Origin: Dasania sp051277005
Lineage (GTDB): Bacteria; Pseudomonadota; Gammaproteobacteria; Pseudomonadales; Dasaniaceae
Assembly: GCA_051277005.1 (NCBI GenBank)
Contig: JBNMPS010000064.1
Span: 1 to 14,788, forward strand
DNA length: 14,788 nt
Direction: 5' to 3'
Shown here: positions 7,907 through 13,882 of the stretch, piece after piece
Numbering within the stretch: the first letter of the stretch is position 1
Layout of the letters: every line of letters starts with the position of its first letter
Notes under the pieces: model-generated
Databases searched by the model: none
What the model was told of the DNA's origin: nothing
The model's input: the letters and a program-made list of their open reading frames with translations, nothing else
Program-made: the position numbers and the translations under genes

Positions 7907-8170
7907 TTGTTTGAGTTAGGCGTGCTTGGTTTGGTCATGCAGCTAAGGCAATTTAAGGGTGGGGCGGCAAGTGTTATAGGGGCAATCTGTGGCTATTTTT
8001 CTTTTGTGATTGGGGTAGGAGCTGCGGAGGCGTATATTCGTTATCGCGAGTATCAGTCATCAGAGGTGGTTGCGGTTGTGGTGTTTGGGTTAGTGGCAGT
8101 CGCCTTGTTGCTGCAGGGTTATCGCTGCCACCGAATGACGATTAATCTCAAGATGAACGTTGGCAGATGA
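7907..8170 (+). CDS. Small multi-helix membrane protein, probably 5'-truncated by a frameshift
   Basis: With the TTG at 7907 as start this is an 87-residue protein with three hydrophobic segments and a basic tail. That TTG has no Shine-Dalgarno. The same frame is open back to 7862 and reads D-D-F-F-A-Q-F-A-I-T-S-G before it, which looks like real protein. No ATG, GTG or other TTG exists in that stretch. The likely true product starts at 7789 and crosses the G5 run at 7867-7871. No family is recognised. It follows the propeller gene closely and is probably its membrane partner. Confidence 0.5.
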   Translation: MFELGVLGLVMQLRQFKGGAASVIGAICGYFSFVIGVGAAEAYIRYREYQSSEVVAVVVFGLVAVALLLQGYRCHRMTINLKMNVGR

Positions 8171-8198
8171 TCGCCGCCACTGTATTTGAGGGCTGTAA

Positions 8199-8675
8199 TT
8201 ATCGACAAACAAGAGGCAGGCTCGCAACATCAAGATTCGATAGATTGTCTCCTGAAGCTTGCATGCCGTTAGGTACTGCGTCATAGGCGCACACCCATGA
8301 AGTAGGGCTGCTGGGCGAGCCCACAACGTAGATAGGTCTTAGGCTTACGACTTTATCGATAGCCAGTTTGTGTGCTTTATTACCCAAGGTTAACTGTAGG
8401 GCGCCGTTGATTACTTCTACTTGGCTGAGATAGTTACCCATAATTTTGTTGGCCTCGGGCATGCCTATCGCGTTGTTATCTGCAGGGAACGCCCCTGTGG
8501 CTTGGTAATAGCTGGCAATATCGTGTTGGTATTTTGCTACTAACATAAGGCTCACTTTTACTTGGCCGCGGATGATTTTATTGTGAGTGCTTGGTATCGC
8601 AAGTGTCAGCAAAATCGACATCACTGCTAAAACGATAACAATCTCTATTAGTGTAAAGCCTTGGGGATTGCGCAT
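8199..8675 (-). CDS. Type IV pilin-like protein (orphan prepilin)
   Basis: This 158-residue protein starts with a type III prepilin signal: a short leader MRNPQG, cleavage expected after Gly6, Phe7 as the methylated first residue and Glu11 as the conserved +5 glutamate, then a hydrophobic helix to about residue 27. The rest resembles a small pilin head with two cysteines, C129 and C157, able to close a C-terminal disulfide loop as in PilA/PilE pilins. It should need the prepilin peptidase PilD and a type IV pilus or type II secretion machine, neither of which is in the window. It is alone on its strand and ends 28 bases from the convergent small membrane protein gene. The ribosome site before its ATG is weak. 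Confidence 0.88.
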   Translation of the reverse strand: MRNPQGFTLIEIVIVLAVMSILLTLAIPSTHNKIIRGQVKVSLMLVAKYQHDIASYYQATGAFPADNNAIGMPEANKIMGNYLSQVEVINGALQLTLGNKAHKLAIDKVVSLRPIYVVGSPSSPTSWVCAYDAVPNGMQASGDNLSNLDVASLPLVCR

Positions 8676-8991
8676 AAGGGGCCGTTGTTTCTCGGATTAT
8701 TGTTGATAGGCTCGTGTAAGCATAATACGCAAGGTTAAATTTTGAAAATGTTATTCTCAACTAAATCTCTTGAATATAAATATAAGCGTTAATATGGCTG
8801 GTTGTTTTGATGTTGCAAGCATGGCGTAATTATGTCGTAGCTGGTAAATTAGCAATAATACTGACAATGAAGGTAATTGTAGCTAAGGCTTGCGCTTAAT
8901 TTAGCTGCTAGACTTTGGTTATATTAACGACAATTAACTCTTTAATTGGCTAGAAAGAAAGCGGTATGGATAATATGAGGGAAGGCTGCTA
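8676..8991. other. Intergenic region between the pilin-like gene and the AAA ATPase gene
   Basis: These 316 AT-rich bases lie between divergent genes and hold no convincing coding frame. A Shine-Dalgarno (AGGGAAGG) lies about 6 bases before the ATPase ATG. I see no sigma-54 site (TGGCAC-N5-TTGC) for the pilin. On the minus strand TATTAT within TTGCGTATTATGCT may be a pilin -10 box, but it has no good -35. A weak inverted repeat AGCTAA/TTAGCT is near 8881-8905. Nothing else is recognised. Confidence 0.5.
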
Positions 8992-10089
8992 ATGGCAGAT
9001 CTTGGCAAGCTGAATCGACTGCAGCTTAAAAATTACAAATCTATTAAAACGCTCGATATAGAGTTGAGTGCTCTCAATATCTTATTGGGCCAGAATGGTG
9101 CAGGGAAGTCTAATTTCATTAATTTCTTTAAGCTGATGAATAAGCTACTAGACAAAGACCTTCAGCTTTATGTTGGTGAGCAGGGGCTTGATCGACTACT
9201 ACACTTTGGACGAAAAGTAAGTAAGAAGCTTGAATTACATTTGGAATTTCAGCCTAACGGCTACGGGGCAGTCTTAGTACCAACAGTTGACGACCGCTTA
9301 ATCTTTAAAGAAGAATACGCAGAATTTTTCCCAGATAGTATAAGTTATAGTGGAGGTAATAAAAGAAAGAACTTGGCTGAAGCTGGATCTAATGAATCTT
9401 CATTGCCGCAACCCAATACTACCTCCATCGCGGGCCATGTTTCTGGCTATATTGCCGATTGGAAAGTTTATCATTTTCACGACACTAGTGAGAGCGCGAG
9501 TGTTAAGGCCCCTTGTGATATTAATGATAATGATTGGCTTCGCCCTCAAGCGGAGAATTTAGCTGCTTTTTTATATGCAATTAAAGATACTGAAGCATAT
9601 TTAAAAATTATACGTACAGTTCAGCGTGTTGCGCCTTTCTTTCAGGGTTTTATCCTCCGGCCCGATAGCTTGAACTCTGAGCGAATAAGGTTGCGTTGGA
9701 AGCATAAAGGTAATGATAGCTACTTTGACGCTCATTCACTATCGGATGGTACGTTACGTTTTATTTGTATGGCGACATTGCTCTTGCAGCCTCACTTGCC
9801 TACGATTATTTTGTTGGATGAGCCTGAGCTCGGTCTTCATCCTTATGCCATTCAGCTGCTTGCGGGGCTAATGAAAAGCGCATCCCATAAAACACAAGTT
9901 ATAGCGTCAACTCAGTCAGTCACGCTCGCTAACGAGTTTGGTTGGCAGGATATTATTGTGGTCCAGCAGAAAGCTAATGCCTCTGAGTTTCACCGGCTGA
10001 ATGAAGAAGAAGTTAATCTTTGGTTGGAGCGATATGACATGGGTGATATTTGGCAAAAAAACTTAATCGGAGGTACTCCTTCATGCTAA
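8992..10089 (+). CDS. AAA family ATPase (RecF/OLD-like) of a two-gene system
   Basis: This 365-residue protein is an ABC-type ATPase like those of OLD, RecF and SMC. It shows Walker A GQNGAGKS (33-40), an ABC-signature-like SLSDGTLRF (249-257), Walker B TIILLDEPE (271-279, with D276 and catalytic E277) and an S-T-Q-S switch (306-309) where the His/Gln loop lies. The VYHFHDTS motif (159-166) is, as I recall it, typical of ATPases paired with DUF4276. The N-terminus (NRLQLKNYKSIKTLDIEL) is the classic first strand of this fold. The start is ATG with a strong GGAAGG. Its end overlaps the DUF4276 gene by 7 bases (ATGCTAA). Such pairs occur in defence islands: the ATPase would act as sensor and regulator of the TOPRIM-like partner. 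A repair role is the alternative. Confidence 0.9.
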   Translation: MADLGKLNRLQLKNYKSIKTLDIELSALNILLGQNGAGKSNFINFFKLMNKLLDKDLQLYVGEQGLDRLLHFGRKVSKKLELHLEFQPNGYGAVLVPTVDDRLIFKEEYAEFFPDSISYSGGNKRKNLAEAGSNESSLPQPNTTSIAGHVSGYIADWKVYHFHDTSESASVKAPCDINDNDWLRPQAENLAAFLYAIKDTEAYLKIIRTVQRVAPFFQGFILRPDSLNSERIRLRWKHKGNDSYFDAHSLSDGTLRFICMATLLLQPHLPTIILLDEPELGLHPYAIQLLAGLMKSASHKTQVIASTQSVTLANEFGWQDIIVVQQKANASEFHRLNEEEVNLWLERYDMGDIWQKNLIGGTPSC

Positions 10090-10676
10090 GGATAGCTGTC
10101 AGTGTTGAGGGGGCAACTGAGCGAGAGTTTGTTAGTCAGGTGTTAAAGCCTCACTTTGAGTCCAGGGATATGTTTTTGCAGCCTATCGATATAAAGGGTA
10201 ACGTCAGTCTCGACAAGATACAGCATGAGCTTAAAGGTCTCCTATATGGTTTTGATTATACAACTACGCTATATGATTATTATGGATTTAAATGTCGCGA
10301 GGGGAGGAGTGTTGGTCAGCTTGAAAAGGCTATAACCAGCTTGGTACCAGATAATAAAAAAGAATTTTTCATCCCTTATTTACAGCTACACGAGTTTGAA
10401 GCGCTGTTATTTAGTTCCCCTACTGTCATGGCGGGGTATTTTGGCGATAATAATAAAAAGCCTGATATAGAGCGTATCGTTAGAGACTGTGGGGGCCCTG
10501 AGGCAATTAATAGTAGTTATGATACCTGCCCTAATAGAAGAATTAGTGGGTTATTCCCTGGGTTTGATAAAAAACTCGATGGGCCAGAAATTTGTAAAAT
10601 TGCAACTTTGCCCGTACTGAGGTGGGCATGTCCAAGATTTGATCAATGGGTTGCTCGGTTAGAAAGTATAATATAA
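10083..10676 (+). CDS. DUF4276 family protein, TOPRIM-like putative effector
   Basis: This protein of 197 residues matches DUF4276 closely: SVEGATEREFV (7-17), T-T-L-Y-D-Y-Y-G (61-68), F-I-P-Y-L-Q-L-H-E-F-E-A-L-L-F (96-110), L-F-P-G-F-D-K-K-L-D-G-P (157-168) and C-P-R-F-D-Q-W (183-189). E9, E13, D65, E104 and E106 are acidic residues in TOPRIM-like positions and could bind catalytic metal, as in OLD-type nucleases. The chosen start is ATG at 10083, with GGAGGT 9 bases upstream and a 7-base overlap with the ATPase gene. A TTG in frame at 10050 has no such site and would add unconserved residues. It is probably the nuclease or effector of the pair. That activity is inferred from AAA-TOPRIM relatives, not shown for this family by the sequence. 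Confidence 0.9.
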   Translation: MLRIAVSVEGATEREFVSQVLKPHFESRDMFLQPIDIKGNVSLDKIQHELKGLLYGFDYTTTLYDYYGFKCREGRSVGQLEKAITSLVPDNKKEFFIPYLQLHEFEALLFSSPTVMAGYFGDNNKKPDIERIVRDCGGPEAINSSYDTCPNRRISGLFPGFDKKLDGPEICKIATLPVLRWACPRFDQWVARLESII

Positions 10677-10838
10677 TGGAAGAATAGGGCTGGGTCATTG
10701 ATATAAATGGGTTGGGTAATAAAAGTCTGAGGCTCTTGTGGCCTCTTTGACCGCCATGAGAAAGGTACGTCGCTTACTTGAGGTCTGGGTAAAGTTTGTC
10801 GAGCAGGGCTTATTAATCCCCAATTTACCACTTAACGA

Positions 10839-10884
10839 CCATTACAAAAAAGGCCCACCAATGGGTGAGCCTTTTTTGTAATGG
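10839..10884. terminator. Long hairpin terminator shared by tRNA-Met (-) and the DUF4276 gene (+)
   Basis: A 21-base stem (10839-10859 with 10864-10884) has A6 and T6 tracts next to a GGC/GCC core and a short loop. The single mismatch on the plus strand (C.A) is a G.U pair on the minus strand, so folding is best in the tRNA transcript. The outer stem includes the tRNA CCA (10884-10882), so the terminator begins at the mature tRNA end. Confidence 0.85.
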
Positions 10885-10958
10885 TAGCAAGGGGCGGATT
10901 CGAACCGCCGACCCCATCATTATGAGTGATGTGCTCTAACCAACTGAGCTACCTTGCC
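10882..10958 (-). tRNA. Elongator tRNA-Met (CAT)
   Basis: The 77 bases on the minus strand, read from 10958, fold as a tRNA with CCA encoded at 10884-10882. The D-arm is GCTCAGTTGGTTAGAGC. The anticodon stem-loop is CATCA-CTCATAA-TGATG with anticodon CAT, and the T-arm carries the universal GGTTCGAATCC region. D-arm and anticodon arm match the elongator Met tRNA of E. coli rather than the initiator. The first acceptor pair is G1.U72 rather than G-C, slightly unusual. Its place after ychF agrees with the Pseudomonas gene order. It should be transcribed from the promoter at 11187-11159 through the two truncated copies upstream. Confidence 0.96.
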
Positions 10959-11030
10959 AAAACTTGTCTTTCTTTATCAGTCCAGAGTGATGTGCTCTAA
11001 CGCCAACCCTCAAGTTAAGGCTACCTTGCC
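10959..11030 (-). repeat. Truncated tRNA-Met 5'-half copy, unit 1 (72 bp)
   Basis: Read on the minus strand from 11030, the unit starts GGCAAGGTAGC exactly like the tRNA, then has an altered D-arm with CTTAACTTGAGGG in place of TCAG. It then returns to TTGG..TTAGAGCACATCACTC and loses similarity inside the anticodon loop. The T-arm and 3' acceptor strand are absent. A linker TGGACTGATAAAGAAAG leads to CAAGTTTT and the 5' end of the real tRNA. It cannot make a working tRNA. Confidence 0.85.
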
Positions 11031-11111
11031 AAAACTTGCCTTTCTTTATCAGTCCAGATTGATATGAGTGATGTGCTCTAACGCCAACCCTCAAGTTAAG
11101 GTTACCTTGCC
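11031..11111 (-). repeat. Truncated tRNA-Met 5'-half copy, unit 2 (81 bp)
   Basis: Read from 11111, this unit is nearly identical to unit 1. The differences are A for G in GGTA(A/G)CC, G for A in the linker, and nine extra bases (ATATCAATC). It keeps the anticodon CAT before similarity to the tRNA stops. The same linker and TTTT precede the next unit, so the two are a tandem duplication. The change GGTAGCC to GGTAACC keeps a possible small stem with GGGTT in the altered D-arm. Confidence 0.85.
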
Positions 11112-11119
11112 AAAACTAT

Positions 11120-11150
11120 CTTTAGTATAGGCTGATAGCCTGTACTAAAG
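11120..11150. promoter_or_regulatory. Inverted repeat at the 5' end of the tRNA transcript
   Basis: The arms CTTTAGTA/TACTAAAG (8 bp) extend, after one mismatch, into AGGCT/AGCCT around a 3-base loop. With the start of transcription near 11152 on the minus strand, this hairpin would be the first thing transcribed before the tRNA-half copies. It has no T tract. It may protect or process the leader, or be an operator; TATACT inside it could also act as a second -10 box. Confidence 0.5.
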
Positions 11151-11158
11151 AGGCGCGT

Positions 11159-11187
11159 ATTCTGGCGATCTGGCTGCTTTTTGTCAA
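11159..11187 (-). promoter_or_regulatory. Stringent-type promoter for the tRNA-Met transcript
   Basis: On the minus strand a perfect TTGACA (11187-11182), a 17-base spacer and CAGAAT (11164-11159) are followed by the GC-rich discriminator ACGCGCC. This is the pattern of growth-rate and ppGpp-controlled stable-RNA promoters. It lies between ychF and the tRNA-half array. Confidence 0.65.
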
Positions 11188-11192
11188 GCCGA

Positions 11193-11213
11193 AAGGCCGT
11201 CTTTCTAGGCCTT
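11193..11213 (-). terminator. Weak terminator-like hairpin after ychF
   Basis: The arms AAGGCC (11193-11198) and GGCCTT (11208-11213) enclose a 9-base loop. On the minus strand only TTT follows before CGG, so termination would be partial. The tRNA promoter begins right after it, and some ychF read-through into the tRNA is possible. Confidence 0.3.
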
Positions 11214-11216
11214 ATG

Positions 11217-11242
11217 CGTTAAATTTAAACGTTAAATTTAAA
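11217..11242. repeat. 13-bp tandem duplication across the ychF stop codon
   Basis: CGTTAAATTTAAA is present twice in direct contact (11217-11229 and 11230-11242). The ychF stop codon lies in the first copy. The protein still ends in the conserved F-N-V, so the duplication altered only the 3' untranslated side. Confidence 0.8.
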
Positions 11243-12316
11243 GTGGATGACGTCGCCGTCTTTTACGATGTAGTCTTTGCCTTCAAGGCGTAGTTTGCCG
11301 GCCTCTTTGGCACCTTGTTCACCGTTGTATTCGATAAAGTCATCGTAGGCCATAACTTCAGCTTTAATAAAACCACGCTGAAAATCGGTGTGGATAACAC
11401 CTGCGGCCTCTGGGGCGGTGGCGCCAACAGCAACCGTCCAGGCGCGAACTTCTTTAACGCCGGCAGTGAAGTAGGTTTGTAGGCCTAGCAGCTCGTAACC
11501 TGCGCGTATCACACGGTTTAGGCCGGCTTCTTCCATACCTAGGTCTTCTAGAAACTCGGCTTTTTCGTCGTCGTCTAGTTCGGCGATTTCAGATTCAAGC
11601 TTGTTGCAGATGATCACTACGAGGGCGTTTTCTTTTTCGGCAATGGCTTTTACGATGTCTAGGTGTGGGTTGTTTTCAAAACCTTCTTCGTCGACATTGG
11701 CGATGTACATGGTGGGTTTAATGGTTAGCAGGTGTAGGCTGGGCAGTACTTCCTGTTCGGCCTCAGAATAGTCAAGTGCGCGAGCAGCGTGTCCTTCCTC
11801 TAAGTGAGGAATCACTTTTTCTAATAAGGCTTTTTGTGCAGCGGCTTCTTTGTCACCGCCTTTGGCGACACGGGTAACACGTTGTAGTTGTTTTTCGCAG
11901 CTTTCTAAATCGGCCATGGCCAGTTCGATATTGATAATACCTATATCATCAGCCGGGTCGATTTTATTAGCCACATGAATGACATTCTCATCTTCAAAAC
12001 AGCGCACTACGTGGGCGATAGCATCGGTTTCACGGATGTTAGCTAAAAACTTGTTACCTAGGCCTTCACCTTTTGAGGCACCTTCTACGAGGCCGGCAAT
12101 ATCCACAAATTCCATGGTGGTGGCAACGGTTTTTTCAGGTTTAACAATAGCGGATAAGGCATCTTGACGAGGGTCGGGAATAGGCACGGTACCCGCGTTA
12201 GGTTCAATGGTACAAAATGGGAAGTTTTCTGCCCCTATGCCCGCTTTGGTTAATGCATTAAAGAGTGTTGATTTACCTACGTTGGGTAAGCCTACGATAC
12301 CGCAATTAAAACCCAT
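11225..12316 (-). CDS. ychF: Redox-regulated ribosome-binding ATPase YchF
   Basis: YchF is a universal Obg-related P-loop protein that binds ribosomes and hydrolyses ATP; it is linked to oxidative stress responses and translation. The 363 residues equal the E. coli length. Seen are the P-loop GLPNVGKS (9-16), the G3 region VDIAGLVEGASKGEGLGN (71-88), N-V-D-E (207-210) at the altered G4 site that gives ATP rather than GTP preference, and a C-terminal TGS domain (about 280-361) ending H-F-K-F-N-V. The start is ATG with AGGA about 8 bases upstream. It follows pth by 48 bases and is probably cotranscribed with it and rplY. Confidence 0.97.
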   Translation of the reverse strand: MGFNCGIVGLPNVGKSTLFNALTKAGIGAENFPFCTIEPNAGTVPIPDPRQDALSAIVKPEKTVATTMEFVDIAGLVEGASKGEGLGNKFLANIRETDAIAHVVRCFEDENVIHVANKIDPADDIGIINIELAMADLESCEKQLQRVTRVAKGGDKEAAAQKALLEKVIPHLEEGHAARALDYSEAEQEVLPSLHLLTIKPTMYIANVDEEGFENNPHLDIVKAIAEKENALVVIICNKLESEIAELDDDEKAEFLEDLGMEEAGLNRVIRAGYELLGLQTYFTAGVKEVRAWTVAVGATAPEAAGVIHTDFQRGFIKAEVMAYDDFIEYNGEQGAKEAGKLRLEGKDYIVKDGDVIHFKFNV

Positions 12317-12364
12317 GGTGCTTTCCTGTTCTGTCGTCTGTTGTGTACTGTCGTTAAAGCGCGG

Positions 12365-12949
12365 TTACGCTTTTATCGTGTGTAAATAATTCATCGCTTT
12401 GGGCCAGTCGCCGTTGAGGGCGTCGGGCAGTGCGCGAATACTATCATCGATAATCGCTAGCATGGTTTGATGCTCTTTGGCGGGGGCTTTGTTGAGTACG
12501 TAGCCCGTCACTTTATCGGCAGAACCTGGGTGGCCGATGCCAATGCGTAAACGGTGAAAGTTTTTGTTGTTGCCGAGTTGAGCGATGGTGTCGCGCAAGC
12601 CGTTGTGGCCGCCATGGCCGCCACCTTGTTTAAAGCGTGCTGTGCCGGCGTCTATATCAAGCTCGTCGTGGGCAACAAGAATATTTTCGGGTTCCACTTT
12701 ATAAAACTTAGCCATGGCTGCTACTGCTTGGCCACTTCTGTTCATAAAGGTGGTGGGAATAAGTAAGCGCACATCGTTGCCCGCTAAATTGATACGGGCT
12801 GTTAAACCAAAAAACTTGGCTTCTGATTTGAGGCTAGCGCTGTTTTGACGAGCGAGCTCCTCAACGAACAAGGCCCCGGCATTGTGGCGCGTTTCTTCGT
12901 ATTCGCGGCCTGGGTTACCCAGGCCAACAATTAGTTGAATTGCGCTCAA
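12365..12949 (-). CDS. pth: Peptidyl-tRNA hydrolase
   Basis: Pth frees tRNAs from peptides lost by stalled ribosomes by cutting the ester bond of peptidyl-tRNA. The 194 residues equal the E. coli enzyme length. The active-site residues are all present: N12, catalytic H22 (RHNAG), N70 (TTFMNRSG), D95 (AHDELD) and N116 (GGHGGHNGLRD). The start is TTG at 12949; the ribosome site (AAGG, distant) is weak and no ATG is near. It lies 42 bases after rplY and 48 before ychF in a translation-related operon. Confidence 0.96.
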   Translation of the reverse strand: MSAIQLIVGLGNPGREYEETRHNAGALFVEELARQNSASLKSEAKFFGLTARINLAGNDVRLLIPTTFMNRSGQAVAAMAKFYKVEPENILVAHDELDIDAGTARFKQGGGHGGHNGLRDTIAQLGNNKNFHRLRIGIGHPGSADKVTGYVLNKAPAKEHQTMLAIIDDSIRALPDALNGDWPKAMNYLHTIKA

Positions 12950-12991
12950 TGTCGGGGCCTTATTTTTATCGCTTAAGCTCGGAGGGGAAGA

Positions 12992-13642
12992 TTACTCTTC
13001 GCCGCCTTCTGCAGCTTCGCCAGCATCTTCAGCTTCAGCGTCATCGTCGCCAGATCTCTTAGGCGCATTGATCGCTACAACCAATAAATCGTGATCTGAA
13101 CCATGTGATAATGCAACGCTCTCAACACCTTTTGGTAATTTGAGATCAGAAATATGCATGTTTTCACCTAGTTCTAGGTTGATCATGTCTACTTCGATGA
13201 ACTCAGGAAGATCTTTAGGTAAACAAGATACTTCAAGGTCGTTGATTGCGTGAGCCGCTTTGCCGCCATCGGTTTTAACACCAGGGGCGCTTTCTTCATT
13301 AATGAAGTGCAACGGTACCTGCATGATGATTTTGGTTTTTGCGTTTACGCGCAAAAAATCAATGTGCATGAACGTTTCTTTAGCGGGGTGACGTTGAACG
13401 TCTTTAACAACAACTTGCTCAGCTTTGCCATCAACATTTAAAGTCACTAGGCTAGTAAAAAACGCTTCGTTGCTTGCAAGCTTAACGATTTCGTTTATAG
13501 CAAAAGTGATTGGGGCAGGCTTCTTTTTGTTGCCGCCGTAAATGATGCCAAGAACTTTGTTATCCAGACGACGTAGGCGGCGGCTCGCACCTTTCCCCAA
13601 GTCAGTTCTGGTTTGTACATCCAGAGTAAATTCGCCAGACAT
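12992..13642 (-). CDS. rplY: 50S ribosomal protein L25/general stress protein Ctc
   Basis: L25 binds 5S rRNA in the large ribosomal subunit. This 216-residue form has the L25 domain (1-93, starting F-T-L-D-V-Q-T-R-T-D-L-G-K-G-A-S-R-R-L-R-R) and a second TL5/CTC beta domain (about 100-190), like the long forms in Pseudomonas and Thermus and unlike the 94-residue E. coli protein. A very acidic, low-complexity tail (about 199-216, D-D-D-A-E-A-E-D) ends it. The start is ATG with AAGGAG 7 bases upstream. It leads the rplY-pth-ychF group. Confidence 0.96.
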   Translation of the reverse strand: MSGEFTLDVQTRTDLGKGASRRLRRLDNKVLGIIYGGNKKKPAPITFAINEIVKLASNEAFFTSLVTLNVDGKAEQVVVKDVQRHPAKETFMHIDFLRVNAKTKIIMQVPLHFINEESAPGVKTDGGKAAHAINDLEVSCLPKDLPEFIEVDMINLELGENMHISDLKLPKGVESVALSHGSDHDLLVVAINAPKRSGDDDAEAEDAGEAAEGGEE

Positions 13643-13666
13643 AATATGTCTCCTTAAATTGCGAAA

Positions 13667-13697
13667 CTCACCAGGCCTGCGACCGGCTATGGGTGAG
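13667..13697 (-). promoter_or_regulatory. Possible leader hairpin before the rplY ribosome site
   Basis: CTCACC (13667-13672) pairs with GGTGAG (13692-13697), with an inner GCC/GGC (13675-13677 / 13685-13687). It ends about 13 bases upstream of the rplY Shine-Dalgarno. Many ribosomal protein genes are controlled by leader structures, so this could be a control element; the evidence is only the stem. Confidence 0.25.
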
Positions 13698-13732
13698 CGT
13701 TGTGAGATTGGCTTATGCCATTCTCGTTTTAT

Positions 13733-13761
13733 GTTTAATTAAGCTGCAAAAGCGCAGTCAA
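13733..13761 (-). promoter_or_regulatory. Candidate rplY promoter
   Basis: On the minus strand TTGACT (13761-13756), a 17-base spacer and TTAAAC (13738-13733) sit about 90 bases before the rplY start. The -10 match is poor, but the -35 is good. Transcription here would make the leader hairpin part of the mRNA. Confidence 0.4.
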
Positions 13762-13830
13762 TTAAACGGTATCTTGTAGGCCGTTTAATAGCGGTTTCAA
13801 TCGTTAAAGCACGGGCTAACTAAAAACGGC

Positions 13831-13862
13831 AAAAGGGACAGCCTGTTAAAGCGGTCCCTTTT
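13831..13862. terminator. Intrinsic terminator downstream of prs
   Basis: AAAAGGGAC (13831-13839) pairs with GTCCCTTTT (13854-13862), with a short inner GC/GC. On the minus strand TTTT, then GCCG and TTTTT follow. It separates prs from rplY, 20 bases after the prs stop. Confidence 0.75.
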
Positions 13863-13882
13863 TTAGCCTTAAAGGCTAGTGT

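Noticed and set aside
8676..8760. Sigma-54 promoter for the pilin-like gene
   Set aside because: Major pilins often use one, but no TGGCAC-N5-TTGC pattern is present on the minus strand here.
10050..10082. Longer start (TTG) for the DUF4276 gene
   Set aside because: The GGAGGT site is placed correctly for the ATG at 10083, and the extra 11 residues do not match the family start.
10729..10745. Hairpin GAGGC/GCCTC after the DUF4276 gene as its terminator
   Set aside because: Only 5 bp of stem and no T tract; the long hairpin at 10839-10884 is a far better candidate.
10756..10881. A 41-codon open frame (MRKVRRLLEVW...) upstream of the tRNA terminator
   Set aside because: No ribosome site, runs through the terminator hairpin and ends in it; the amino acid sequence after residue 28 is just the hairpin. 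A decayed gene remnant cannot be excluded but is not supported.
10922..11111. CRISPR-like array
   Set aside because: Only two units plus the tRNA, with the same linker in each and no unique spacers; the repeat is clearly tRNA-derived.
13250..13742. Plus-strand open frames opposite rplY and its leader
   Set aside because: They are antisense shadows of a well-conserved gene with no ribosome sites or recognisable protein sequence.
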